Origin: Acidobacteriota bacterium
GTDB lineage: Bacteria; Acidobacteriota; Terriglobia; Terriglobales; Acidobacteriaceae
Reading direction: 5' to 3'
Length of the DNA: 22,990 nt
NCBI GenBank assembly: GCA_021798235.1
Contig: JAJZMO010000349.1
Location: 1-22,990 of the forward strand
Both the position numbers and the translations under genes were made by a program. Under the pieces are notes generated by a model, which saw nothing but the letters and a program-made list of their open reading frames with translations, was not told where the DNA came from and did no database searches. Positions 8,247-15,245 of the stretch are shown here, one piece after another (position 1 is the first letter of the stretch; every line of letters begins with the position of its first letter).

Positions 8247-9301
8247 GCACACTCACTTCATCGCCGCAACGAATCGCCAACCGCACGGCGATCTATTCCC
8301 TGTTTTCACTTTTGACCTGCGTTAATCTGCTGGCCTGGTCGTGGGCCTGGCTGGCCTTTCACACACGCCCCGCGCTGATGGGCACCGCGCTGTTGGCCTG
8401 GGTTTTAGGTTTGCGTCATGCACTCGATGCTGACCACTTGGCCGCCATCGACAATGTGGTTCGCAAACAGGTACAGCGTGGCGAACGTCCCTTGGCAACG
8501 GGTCTGTTTTTTTCGCTCGGACACTCCACCATTGTTGTGGCGGCCACGGCGGCTATCGCGTTACTTACACTCTCCGCACATCGGCATTGGCATGCACTGC
8601 AAACCATTGGCCAAGTGGTGGGGACCGGAGTTTCGAGTCTGTTTCTATTTCTGCTGGCTGCAATGAATCTCGGCATTCTCCAGAATCTGTGGCAACAGAT
8701 GCTTCGCCTGCGTGCGCAACCATCTTCGCAAACCATTCAGAACGAAGTGCTGCACTTCGAACTGCTCGGTGGCCCGTTGGTGCGCATCTTTGGCCCGGTT
8801 TTGCGCCTCACCAGAAAAAGTTGGCACATGTACTTTGTTGGATTTTTATTTGGACTCGGCTTTGACACGGCCTCGGAGGTGGCACTGCTTGTGCTTTCTG
8901 CGGCGCAGATCGCGCATGGCATTGGCTTTGCGCAGGTGATGACGTTGCCCGCGCTTTTTACTGCAGGCATGATGCTGCTGGACACTACGGACAGCGTGCT
9001 GATGACCCAAGCCTACGGATGGGCCTTGGTGCAGCCGCTGCGCAAGCTCTGGTACAACCTCACCATCACCGCCGCATCCGTGCTGATGGCTGCATTGATT
9101 GGTGGTATCGAAATCGCAGGACTGATTGGATATAAATTCGGACTTCACCATGGACTCTGGCACTGGGTGGCGTTGCTGAATGAAAATTTGACTGTATTCG
9201 GAGCCTGCGCGCTTGGTGTTTTTCTTTTGTGCTGGGGAGTGTCGGTTGCGCTGTTGCGGCAGCCGCTTGGAAATGTTTTTGGTGCGAAAGGGGGGACTTG
9301 A
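8243..9301 (+). CDS. NiCoT-family nickel/cobalt permease
   Basis: A 352-residue integral membrane protein with several hydrophobic segments, as expected for the eight-helix NiCoT (HoxN/NixA) family. The defining metal motif HxxxxDH is at H59-D64-H65 ('LRHALDADH'). Further family motifs are 'LGFDTASEVALL' and 'GMMLLDTTDSVLM'. The frame is open from 8012 inside hypF, but the homologous part starts at 'STLTSS'. I choose TTG at 8243, which overlaps the hypF stop as TTGA and follows a GAGAGGG ribosome site; there is no ATG near. Its place in the operon indicates nickel for the hydrogenase. The last seven codons are antisense to the 3' end of tRNA-Leu. Confidence 0.88.
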   Translation: MSTLTSSPQRIANRTAIYSLFSLLTCVNLLAWSWAWLAFHTRPALMGTALLAWVLGLRHALDADHLAAIDNVVRKQVQRGERPLATGLFFSLGHSTIVVAATAAIALLTLSAHRHWHALQTIGQVVGTGVSSLFLFLLAAMNLGILQNLWQQMLRLRAQPSSQTIQNEVLHFELLGGPLVRIFGPVLRLTRKSWHMYFVGFLFGLGFDTASEVALLVLSAAQIAHGIGFAQVMTLPALFTAGMMLLDTTDSVLMTQAYGWALVQPLRKLWYNLTITAASVLMAALIGGIEIAGLIGYKFGLHHGLWHWVALLNENLTVFGACALGVFLLCWGVSVALLRQPLGNVFGAKGGT

Positions 9302-9364
9302 ACCCCCACGGGTTGCCCCGCCAGATCCTAAGTCTGGTGCGTCTGCCAATTCCGCCACTTTCGC
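9280..9364 (-). tRNA. tRNA-Leu (anticodon UAG)
   Basis: On the minus strand the sequence folds as a class II tRNA. The acceptor stem is GCGAAAG/CTTTCGC, the D arm is GCG...CGC, and the anticodon stem CCAGA/TCTGG has loop CTTAGGA (anticodon TAG at 9328-9330). It also has a long variable arm CGGGGCAACCCGT and a T arm GGGGG-TTCAAGT-CCCCC. The discriminator is A and CCA appears to be encoded (9280-9282). The long variable arm and UAG anticodon identify tRNA-Leu reading CUN codons. A TAGACT hexamer (9395-9400) may be its -10 box, but I see no good -35. The 3' end overlaps the Ni permease coding region by 22 nt on the opposite strand. Confidence 0.95.
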
Positions 9365-9490
9365 ACAGAGGACACCATCGTCGCAGACACTTTGAGTCTA
9401 CACGAGGCCCGGCAACCCAGCACGGGGATGGACGCAATCCAAACCCGCACGATACAGTGAAGGCGTCTGCAAAAAAATCTGGAGTTGCCC

Positions 9491-10687
9491 ATGCGTCCTT
9501 TCCTTTGTCAAATCCGCCGCGGAGTCTTGTTGTGCGGTGCGCTTTTCTTGTGTGCCGTCCCGCTCTTGGCTCAATCCACCCTCACTGCCGCCACGCCGCC
9601 GATGGGCTGGAATAGCTGGAACCACTTTGCCTGGAATGTGACCGAGGCTGATGTGCGCGCCGCCGCGGATGCGATGGCTGCCAACGGTATGCGCGATGCA
9701 GGCTACGTCTACGTCAACATTGACGACACCTGGGAGGGCCAGCGCGATGCGCACGGCTTTATCCAGAGCAACAGCCGCTTTCCAGACATGAAGGCACTGG
9801 CCGATTATGTACACTCCAAAGGCCTCAAACTGGGCATCTATTCCTCGCCTGGCCCGAAGACCTGCGCCGGGTACGAGGGCAGCTATGGCCATGAGGAACA
9901 GGATGCAGCGACCTACGCAAAGTGGGGCATTGATTATTTGAAGTACGACCTGTGCAGCTATCGCGACATCATGCAAAAACAAGCGCCCGGCGACGAGCAG
10001 CAGCAGTGGAAGATGATGCAGCAGGCCTACGAGAAGATGCACCAAGCGCTGTTAAAGACACACCGGCCTATCGTCTATAGCCTGTGCCAGTATGGCTACA
10101 ACGCGGTTTGGAATTGGGGGCCTCAGGTGGGCGGCAATCTATGGCGCACCACCGGCGACATCAAGGACACCTGGAACCGCATGACGTTGATCGGCTTTTC
10201 GCAGGCAGGTTTAGCCCAGTACGCAGGCCCCGGCCACTGGAATGATCCTGACATGCTGGAAGTGGGCAACGGAGGCATGTCGGATGATGAATATCGCTTG
10301 CACATGAGCCTGTGGTCCATGCTGGCCGCGCCACTGTTGGCGGGCAACGATCTCAGCAAGATGACCCCGGCCACGCGCGCAATTTTGCTGAACAAAGAAG
10401 TGATCGCTGTCGACCAGGATCCGCTCGGCAAACAAGGCGACCGCGTGAGAGCAACGGGGCCGTTTGAGGTGTGGGCAAAGCCACTTGCGCATGGGCAAAA
10501 AGCTGTGGCTCTTTTCAATCGCGGCACCACCGCCTATCCCATCACATTCCATTTGCGCCAGATTGGTTACAGCCATCCGGTACAGGCACGCGATCTGTGG
10601 GCGCACAAGGATGTGGGCCGGATTCAGGACTCCTATACTGCGATTGTTCCCAGCCACGGCGTAGTGATGTTGCGCTTGCACCCGTAG
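9491..10687 (+). CDS. Secreted GH27 alpha-galactosidase
   Basis: A 398-residue secreted glycosidase that removes terminal alpha-galactosyl groups from oligo- or polysaccharides. Residues 1-28 form a Sec signal peptide (basic start, hydrophobic 'GVLLCGALFLCAVPLLAQ'). GH27 landmarks: 'TPPMGWNSWNHF', 'GYVYVNIDDTWEG', the nucleophile D153 in 'LKYDLC', the general acid/base D223 in 'LWRTTGDI', 'GHWNDPDML', and 'AVDQDPLG' near the C-terminal beta domain. An in-frame TTG lies at 9485, but the ATG at 9491 sits six bases after GGAG and is preferred. The family also includes alpha-N-acetylgalactosaminidases and beta-L-arabinopyranosidases, so exact specificity is uncertain. A TMEM175-type gene starts 16 bases downstream. 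Confidence 0.92.
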   Translation: MRPFLCQIRRGVLLCGALFLCAVPLLAQSTLTAATPPMGWNSWNHFAWNVTEADVRAAADAMAANGMRDAGYVYVNIDDTWEGQRDAHGFIQSNSRFPDMKALADYVHSKGLKLGIYSSPGPKTCAGYEGSYGHEEQDAATYAKWGIDYLKYDLCSYRDIMQKQAPGDEQQQWKMMQQAYEKMHQALLKTHRPIVYSLCQYGYNAVWNWGPQVGGNLWRTTGDIKDTWNRMTLIGFSQAGLAQYAGPGHWNDPDMLEVGNGGMSDDEYRLHMSLWSMLAAPLLAGNDLSKMTPATRAILLNKEVIAVDQDPLGKQGDRVRATGPFEVWAKPLAHGQKAVALFNRGTTAYPITFHLRQIGYSHPVQARDLWAHKDVGRIQDSYTAIVPSHGVVMLRLHP

Positions 10688-10703
10688 CGAGGAGAGACCC
10701 CGT

Positions 10704-11333
10704 ATGGCGACGCTCTACAACAAAATTGCGAATCAAAGTCTGGAGCGACTGTCTGCGCTGAGTGATGGAGTCTTCGCCTTTGCCATGACACTGCTGGTGC
10801 TGGATCTGCGCCTGCCTGCGGTCTCACGCATACACTCGGAGCGCGATTTAATTCATGCTCTGGCCGGGCTTGCTCCGCAAATTTTGTTGTACCTGATGAG
10901 CTTCATCACTCTGGGAATTTTTTGGAATGGCCAGCAGACGCAACTGAACTACCTGGCCCGCAGCGACCGGCATCTGTCGTGGATTCATATTGCGTTTCTC
11001 TTTGCAGTCACGCTGGTGCCTTTTTCGACGCGCTTGCTGGCAGCATTCATCGGCTACCGCACGGCGCTGTTGCTTTATTGGCTGGATATTTTCTGGATGG
11101 GCGCAGTCCTGTATGCAAGCTGGAAGTATGCCCAGCATGCACTGCTGGTGCGCGACGATGTGCCTGCAGCGGTTTGCGCGGCCATTTGCAAGCGCGTGGT
11201 GATCGCGCAGTCGCTTTACGCGCTGGGCGCAGCCGCCTGCGTCTTCAATCCACGCTGGAGCATTGCCATCATCCTCGCCGTGCAGTTGAACTACGCGATT
11301 GCACCGCAGTTTTTGCAGCGTTCCCAAGCTTGA
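10704..11333 (+). CDS. TMEM175-family (DUF1211) potassium channel-like membrane protein
   Basis: A 209-residue protein with about six hydrophobic segments. The N-terminal signature 'LSDGVFAFAMTLLVLDLRLP' (residues 19-38) is the filter-helix motif of bacterial TMEM175 proteins, which form leak-type K+ channels. Bacterial members of this length have a single six-helix repeat. GAGGAGAG lies upstream of the ATG. It starts 16 bases after the GH27 stop, so the two are probably cotranscribed, although I see no functional link. It converges on the photolyase gene with only 12 bases between the stops and no obvious terminator. Confidence 0.85.
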   Translation: MATLYNKIANQSLERLSALSDGVFAFAMTLLVLDLRLPAVSRIHSERDLIHALAGLAPQILLYLMSFITLGIFWNGQQTQLNYLARSDRHLSWIHIAFLFAVTLVPFSTRLLAAFIGYRTALLLYWLDIFWMGAVLYASWKYAQHALLVRDDVPAAVCAAICKRVVIAQSLYALGAAACVFNPRWSIAIILAVQLNYAIAPQFLQRSQA

Positions 11334-11345
11334 GAGGCGCTAAAA

Positions 11346-12800
11346 CTACCAGAGCTTTCCGCTAGACGCATGGGTGTTGACGAGCCGGATATATTCTTTC
11401 GACTGAAATTTTTTTCCTGTGGATGCGCCGGACATATACCGCACCTTGCCGAAGATGGGTCGGTCAAACCATGGTCGGTCATGCTTGCCCACGATGGCCC
11501 AGGCGATGCCTGCGTAGCCGTTGGGGTCGCGTCCGTCGAGTTCGTAACGGTCGTTGAGCGAGACGGCGTAGGCATATGCCGTGGCCGGGTCGGGCGACCA
11601 CTCTAAAATTTTCTTGGCCCAATACATGCGTAGATAGTTGTGCATCCAGCCGAAGTCCACCATCTGCCGCTGGGCGGCGTTCCATAGCTCGTCATGGGTT
11701 TCGCCGCGCTCCATTTGTTCCAGCGTGTAGAGCCAATCACGCCGGTCGCGTGCGTGTTCGGCCAAACTTTGTCGCGCCCAATTCTCCGCGCACTCTTCCG
11801 AATCATAGTGTGGATGGGTGCGCACAAAGTTGATGGCCAGCTCGCGCCAGACGATCAGTTCATTAAAGAAGGCGTCGCGCGCAGAGGCCAGCGCTGGATT
11901 TTTTTTTGCAGCGGCATCGACCGCCAGCGCAATCTCCAACGCACCGATATGGCCAAAGTGCAGATAGGGCGATAGACGGCTGGTGCCGTCGGTTTCTGGA
12001 TGATTGCGTTGGGTTGCGTAATCGGCCAGCAAGTTTTTGACGAAGTATTGCAAGCGCGCCCGCGCGGCATGGGATCCACCGCGAAAGGATTCGACCGGGC
12101 CGATGCCGCGGTCCAGATTTTTCCATCCTGCGGTGATGTCGGCTGTGGTGGGGAAGCAGGAGAAATTCTTCGGGCGCGGCCAGGTGTGTTCCGCCTTGAG
12201 ATTGCGCAGCGGGTGCAGATAGTTGGGCAATTCCCGGTAGAGCCGTGGCCGCAAAATGTACGCTCCATATTGCGCTTTGGGAAACAAGTTGCTGGGGACA
12301 ATGGCATCGGCATCCACCGTCCAGTAGGGAATGCGCAGCCGCCGCGCGAGGGTTTTTCTCCAACGCTCTGGTTCGCGGCAGGGGTTTTCATCGCCGATCA
12401 AGAGCGCTGCATGGACCTCCTCCAGAAATGCTTCCAGCGAATTCTCCGGCGGTCTGCGTACGAAGAAGGCAATGTTGCGCTCGGCCAAGTCGGCTTCAAT
12501 ATCGGGCAAGCCTTGGTTCAGAAAAACGTAGTGCCGTAGATTCGCGCTGGGAAAGTTGGCAATGGCGGCAAAGTAAACCAGCAGTGGCAAACCCAGAGCA
12601 TTGGCAACTTGGACCGCAACGTCGACGGCAGGATTGTTGAGGCCGCGCTGGGAACGCTGCATCCAGTAGACGACGCATTGGCCTCCGGGCGCTGGCGGGC
12701 CGCTACGGCGCACGGTGATGCGCGCATCGTCGGCGATGCGCTGCAAATCTGCGGGTACATGCGCGGACTGCGCAGAGAAAGGCTGCATGGTTCGCGGCAT
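11346..12800 (-). CDS. Class II CPD photolyase
   Basis: A 484-residue DNA repair flavoprotein that uses light to split cyclobutane pyrimidine dimers. The C-terminal FAD domain is unmistakably class II: 'LSPYLHFGHIGALEIAL', 'MHNYLRMYWAKKILEWS', 'NDRYELDGRDPNGYAGIAWAI', 'GKHDRPW' and 'FGKVRYM' resemble archaeal and eukaryotic class II enzymes. The N-terminal antenna-binding half begins at 'QCVVYWMQRSQR'. The frame is open to 12911, which would overlap the upstream gene. ATG at 12800, seven bases after that gene's stop, is my choice; ATG at 12788 is the alternative. Neither has a strong SD, so translation is likely coupled. Confidence 0.93.
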   Translation of the reverse strand: MPRTMQPFSAQSAHVPADLQRIADDARITVRRSGPPAPGGQCVVYWMQRSQRGLNNPAVDVAVQVANALGLPLLVYFAAIANFPSANLRHYVFLNQGLPDIEADLAERNIAFFVRRPPENSLEAFLEEVHAALLIGDENPCREPERWRKTLARRLRIPYWTVDADAIVPSNLFPKAQYGAYILRPRLYRELPNYLHPLRNLKAEHTWPRPKNFSCFPTTADITAGWKNLDRGIGPVESFRGGSHAARARLQYFVKNLLADYATQRNHPETDGTSRLSPYLHFGHIGALEIALAVDAAAKKNPALASARDAFFNELIVWRELAINFVRTHPHYDSEECAENWARQSLAEHARDRRDWLYTLEQMERGETHDELWNAAQRQMVDFGWMHNYLRMYWAKKILEWSPDPATAYAYAVSLNDRYELDGRDPNGYAGIAWAIVGKHDRPWFDRPIFGKVRYMSGASTGKKFQSKEYIRLVNTHASSGKLW

Positions 12801-12807
12801 CCAGCGG

Positions 12808-13263
12808 CTAGAAACGCAACTCGAAGGGAGAAAATCCAATGGTTTTACTGGAGCGCTCCACCCAGAGGAAGATGGGATTTTTGCGGCCCTGTCCGTTAAT
12901 GCCCACGCCAATGACTACGCCAGAACCATATTGACGGGAGACGAGAATCTGATGGCTATGGATGCGACCGTAATCGCTCGATGGTCCCCAGTCCGATTCA
13001 AACTGATGAAAGTCGTAGGGCTTGTAACGGTTGGGATGTTGCTGCCACTGGGGGTCATTATTCCAGAGCGCGTACGCCTGCGTGTAGTTTTGCGATTGCA
13101 AAGCGGAGAAGAAGCGATTGACGCGATGCTCCTCTGGCCAATTCCAGAAGTACCAACTGAAAGCGGCAATGATGGGGATGGCAATGAGGATTCCCACCAG
13201 AATATTGCGGCGCAATTTCGCCTTGCGCGCATCGTACGGCTTGGCGTCCATCAAGGTCATCAT
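12808..13263 (-). CDS. Small single-pass membrane protein of unknown function
   Basis: A 151-residue protein I do not recognise by function. A basic cytoplasmic start ('DARKAKLRRN') precedes one hydrophobic segment at about 19-40 ('ILVGILIAIPIIAAFSWYF'). A soluble, Trp/Tyr/His-rich domain follows, with 'FFSALQSQNYTQAYALWNNDP', probably a small alpha+beta (NTF2-like?) extracytoplasmic domain. The start at 13263 is chosen because AGGAG lies five bases upstream of the first of two adjacent ATGs; the open frame itself extends to 13305. The photolyase begins seven bases after its stop, and the malectin sensor gene ends 66 bases upstream on the same strand, so a three-gene transcript is possible. 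Confidence 0.7.
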   Translation of the reverse strand: MMTLMDAKPYDARKAKLRRNILVGILIAIPIIAAFSWYFWNWPEEHRVNRFFSALQSQNYTQAYALWNNDPQWQQHPNRYKPYDFHQFESDWGPSSDYGRIHSHQILVSRQYGSGVVIGVGINGQGRKNPIFLWVERSSKTIGFSPFELRF

Positions 13264-13329
13264 GGCGACTCCTATTGTAGTATGGGCGCGATGGATTCGG
13301 AGCACGACGCATGAGTGCCGCGACTATGG

Positions 13330-14847
13330 TTACTCCTGACGCAACTCAACGGCATCGACCAATGCGTAGTTTTCAACGGGGACAAAGGAGACAATGATTT
13401 TCCCCTGAGCGTTTGGCTCCAAGCCGTGGAAGGTTTTTTGCAGAGCGTGCGCAGGACCAGCCTCTTTGGCAATATCCAAATTGCGGATTAACGCGACGCC
13501 ATTGCAATACACATCAAAGACGCGCTTGTTGGACGGGTCATTTTTGTCTGCGCTGACGCCAAAGTATTTTTCTGAGAAATGCAGGGTGAGCGCATATTTG
13601 CCGTGGTCTGCGGGCAAGGCATAGCTGAAGTTGCCATAGCGCTCGCCGGCATAGAGGCCGGGATCGTCAGTGCCGTTAATGACAACATTGTCTGCGGCCA
13701 AACGTCCTCCGCTGAAGTAGCGGTCCGGGAACCATTGGTTGCCGTTGCGGTCGGTGTAAAAGTTGTCCTGTGCGACCATGCGCAGCGTATGCAATCGTCC
13801 GGGGATTCCGGGAATGATCTCAATGGCATTGACCATCGGCGAGCCAATCACGCCCAAAAAGTTGAGATGGAGAAAGCCATCTGACGCAGGATGCACATTG
13901 CGAAAGATGCGAATGTCGGCGGTATCGGTACCGGCATCTGTAACAATGTCAAATTGATTCAAGAGCGGAGAGCCATTGAGCTGGACATTAAAGACGCGAC
14001 TGTTTTCTCCGCCGCCCAGGGTATGCGTAGGCCCATAGGTAGTTTCGGCGAAGTAGAGATGCAGCTCATAGGTTCCGGGCTGCAGAGGGATATTGTAGGC
14101 AAACGTGCCGGAGCGAAACGTAAAGAAGAGATGCGGATCCCGCGTGCCTACGATATACCGCGCTGGGACCTCACTGGCAGCACCCCCAACAAAATCACGG
14201 TCACCCAACCAGACGTTACCATCCTCATCTCGATACATGGGGCGCGGGTACCCACAGCGAATGCGCACCGTGTCTGGCACCGGTGCTGGAGCAGCGGCTT
14301 TCGACAAAAGGGCTTTGGAAGATTTTGACGTCACGGGTGGACGATGATGCAGCGTCCAATAGAGTGCCCCCCCAGCGATGAAAACGCATACGGTCAGTAC
14401 TGCTGCACTCCATCCAAAGAGTTGCCAGCGCCTACGGAACAAGCGCGCCGCCCCGTCAATAGGGGTTTGCGGCAGCGCCTCGACGGTCCGGGCGACAAAC
14501 TCAGGCAGATATTTGCCCGTGGTGAGGATAATTTCCAGCCTCTGTGCCGCGCCTTCTTTGGCGTAATACTCCCGCAGTTTTTTTCTGAGTCGGAAGATTT
14601 CAACACGAACGATGGAGTCCGAGGCCGGATCAAAGGAATCCGGACGATGAAAGACGTCCACGGCGATGGAGTATTCTTTGATTTCGTCGGAGGTTTTGTC
14701 GAAATATTTGTTGCAGACATATTCCAACAGTCTGCCGAGGCGGGGGCTTTTCTGAAAAGTTTTGGAAGCAAGCACCGCCCGCAACGTGGCACGTTGCTCT
14801 AGGAAGTCATCCTTGCCGGGATCGATATCTGGATCCGGGGTCGTCAT
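13330..14847 (-). CDS. Transmembrane winged-helix-like protein with two malectin domains (putative carbohydrate sensor-regulator)
   Basis: A 505-residue protein in three parts. Residues about 20-118 are a cytoplasmic domain ('SPRLGRLLEYVCNKYF', 'IKEYSIAVDVF', 'DSIVRVEIFRLRKKLREYY', 'LTTGKYLPEF'). It resembles a winged-helix/OmpR-C-like domain common at the N-terminus of acidobacterial membrane proteins. One transmembrane helix spans about 143-164. The outside holds two malectin-type carbohydrate-binding domains at about 195-346 ('ELHLYFAET', 'RVFNVQLNGSPLLNQFDIV') and 355-503 ('LTLHFSEKYFG', 'RVFDVYCNGVALIRNLDIA'). This order suggests a one-component membrane regulator that reads extracellular sugars, but the function is inferred. 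It diverges from the GH81 gene across 398 bp holding a 19-bp palindrome. The start codon has no good SD. Confidence 0.82.
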   Translation of the reverse strand: MTTPDPDIDPGKDDFLEQRATLRAVLASKTFQKSPRLGRLLEYVCNKYFDKTSDEIKEYSIAVDVFHRPDSFDPASDSIVRVEIFRLRKKLREYYAKEGAAQRLEIILTTGKYLPEFVARTVEALPQTPIDGAARLFRRRWQLFGWSAAVLTVCVFIAGGALYWTLHHRPPVTSKSSKALLSKAAAPAPVPDTVRIRCGYPRPMYRDEDGNVWLGDRDFVGGAASEVPARYIVGTRDPHLFFTFRSGTFAYNIPLQPGTYELHLYFAETTYGPTHTLGGGENSRVFNVQLNGSPLLNQFDIVTDAGTDTADIRIFRNVHPASDGFLHLNFLGVIGSPMVNAIEIIPGIPGRLHTLRMVAQDNFYTDRNGNQWFPDRYFSGGRLAADNVVINGTDDPGLYAGERYGNFSYALPADHGKYALTLHFSEKYFGVSADKNDPSNKRVFDVYCNGVALIRNLDIAKEAGPAHALQKTFHGLEPNAQGKIIVSFVPVENYALVDAVELRQE

Positions 14848-15110
14848 ATTGAAGCCATCTATCTCTCATGCTATCCACAAAGCTTGCCTCCCACCGACTG
14901 CGGCGAGGGAGATCCCAGCAAAGCGGACTGGTCTTCTACGTGTGCGAACTGGGAATCAGCAGAAGCAACCTTTGCATTCCGTGGATCAACGAAGGCCTTC
15001 AGTAGCGGAATTTCAGGCTGCAAACTGCGCATCGTTGCAGGTAAATTCTCGCCTCCACAAATGATTACCCTGTTACCGATCAATAAAAGACATCATTAGA
15101 ATCAAGCCGA

Positions 15111-15129
15111 TAGAAATGTAACATTTCTA
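15111..15129. promoter_or_regulatory. Perfect 19-bp palindromic operator candidate
   Basis: TAGAAATGT-A-ACATTTCTA is a perfect inverted repeat with 9-bp arms and one central base. It is centred about 80 bp upstream of the likely GH81 transcription start, a typical activator position, and lies in the shared region with the divergent sensor gene. The AT-rich half-sites suit a dimeric winged-helix regulator. Confidence 0.55.
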
Positions 15130-15165
15130 AATCCAGAGAGCAACCCTGTTGTAACGGGATTTACG

Positions 15166-15195
15166 TTGCTAAGGATTCCTTCACGGCACTATAAA
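15166..15195 (+). promoter_or_regulatory. Sigma70-like promoter for the GH81 gene
   Basis: TTGCTA (15166-15171) and TATAAA (15190-15195) are separated by 18 bp. They match the -35 and -10 consensus at 4/6 and 5/6. Transcription would start near 15202, leaving a leader of about 44 nt. The weak -35 and the upstream palindrome fit an activated promoter. Confidence 0.4.
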
Positions 15196-15245
15196 CCAGC
15201 AGCGCTCCAAAAAGCTGAATCCGCAAGAAACGAAGGGCAATCACT

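Larger units (their letters stand above)
14848..15245. other. 398-bp divergent control region between sensor and GH81 genes
   Basis: No credible gene lies here: the short open frames on both strands have no family match and no ribosome site. The right half is AT-richer than its surroundings. It contains the palindrome at 15111-15129, two copies of ACCCTGTT (15067-15074 and 15143-15150), an AGCAAC/GTTGCT inverted pair (15139-15144 and 15165-15170), and a sigma70-like promoter reading into GH81. CTATCCACA near 14870 is one base off a DnaA box. The left 200 bp shows nothing I can name; it may be the leader of the minus-strand gene. Confidence 0.5.

Noticed and set aside
14871..15083. 70-codon minus-strand frame in the sensor/GH81 intergenic region
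   Set aside because: It has no ribosome site and no recognisable family, and it overlaps AT-rich regulatory sequence. A tiny gene here cannot be fully excluded.
15067..15150. Two ACCCTGTT repeats as a tandem operator
   Set aside because: Eight bases repeated once over 76 bp is weak evidence next to the perfect palindrome. Kept only as a note in the intergenic entry.
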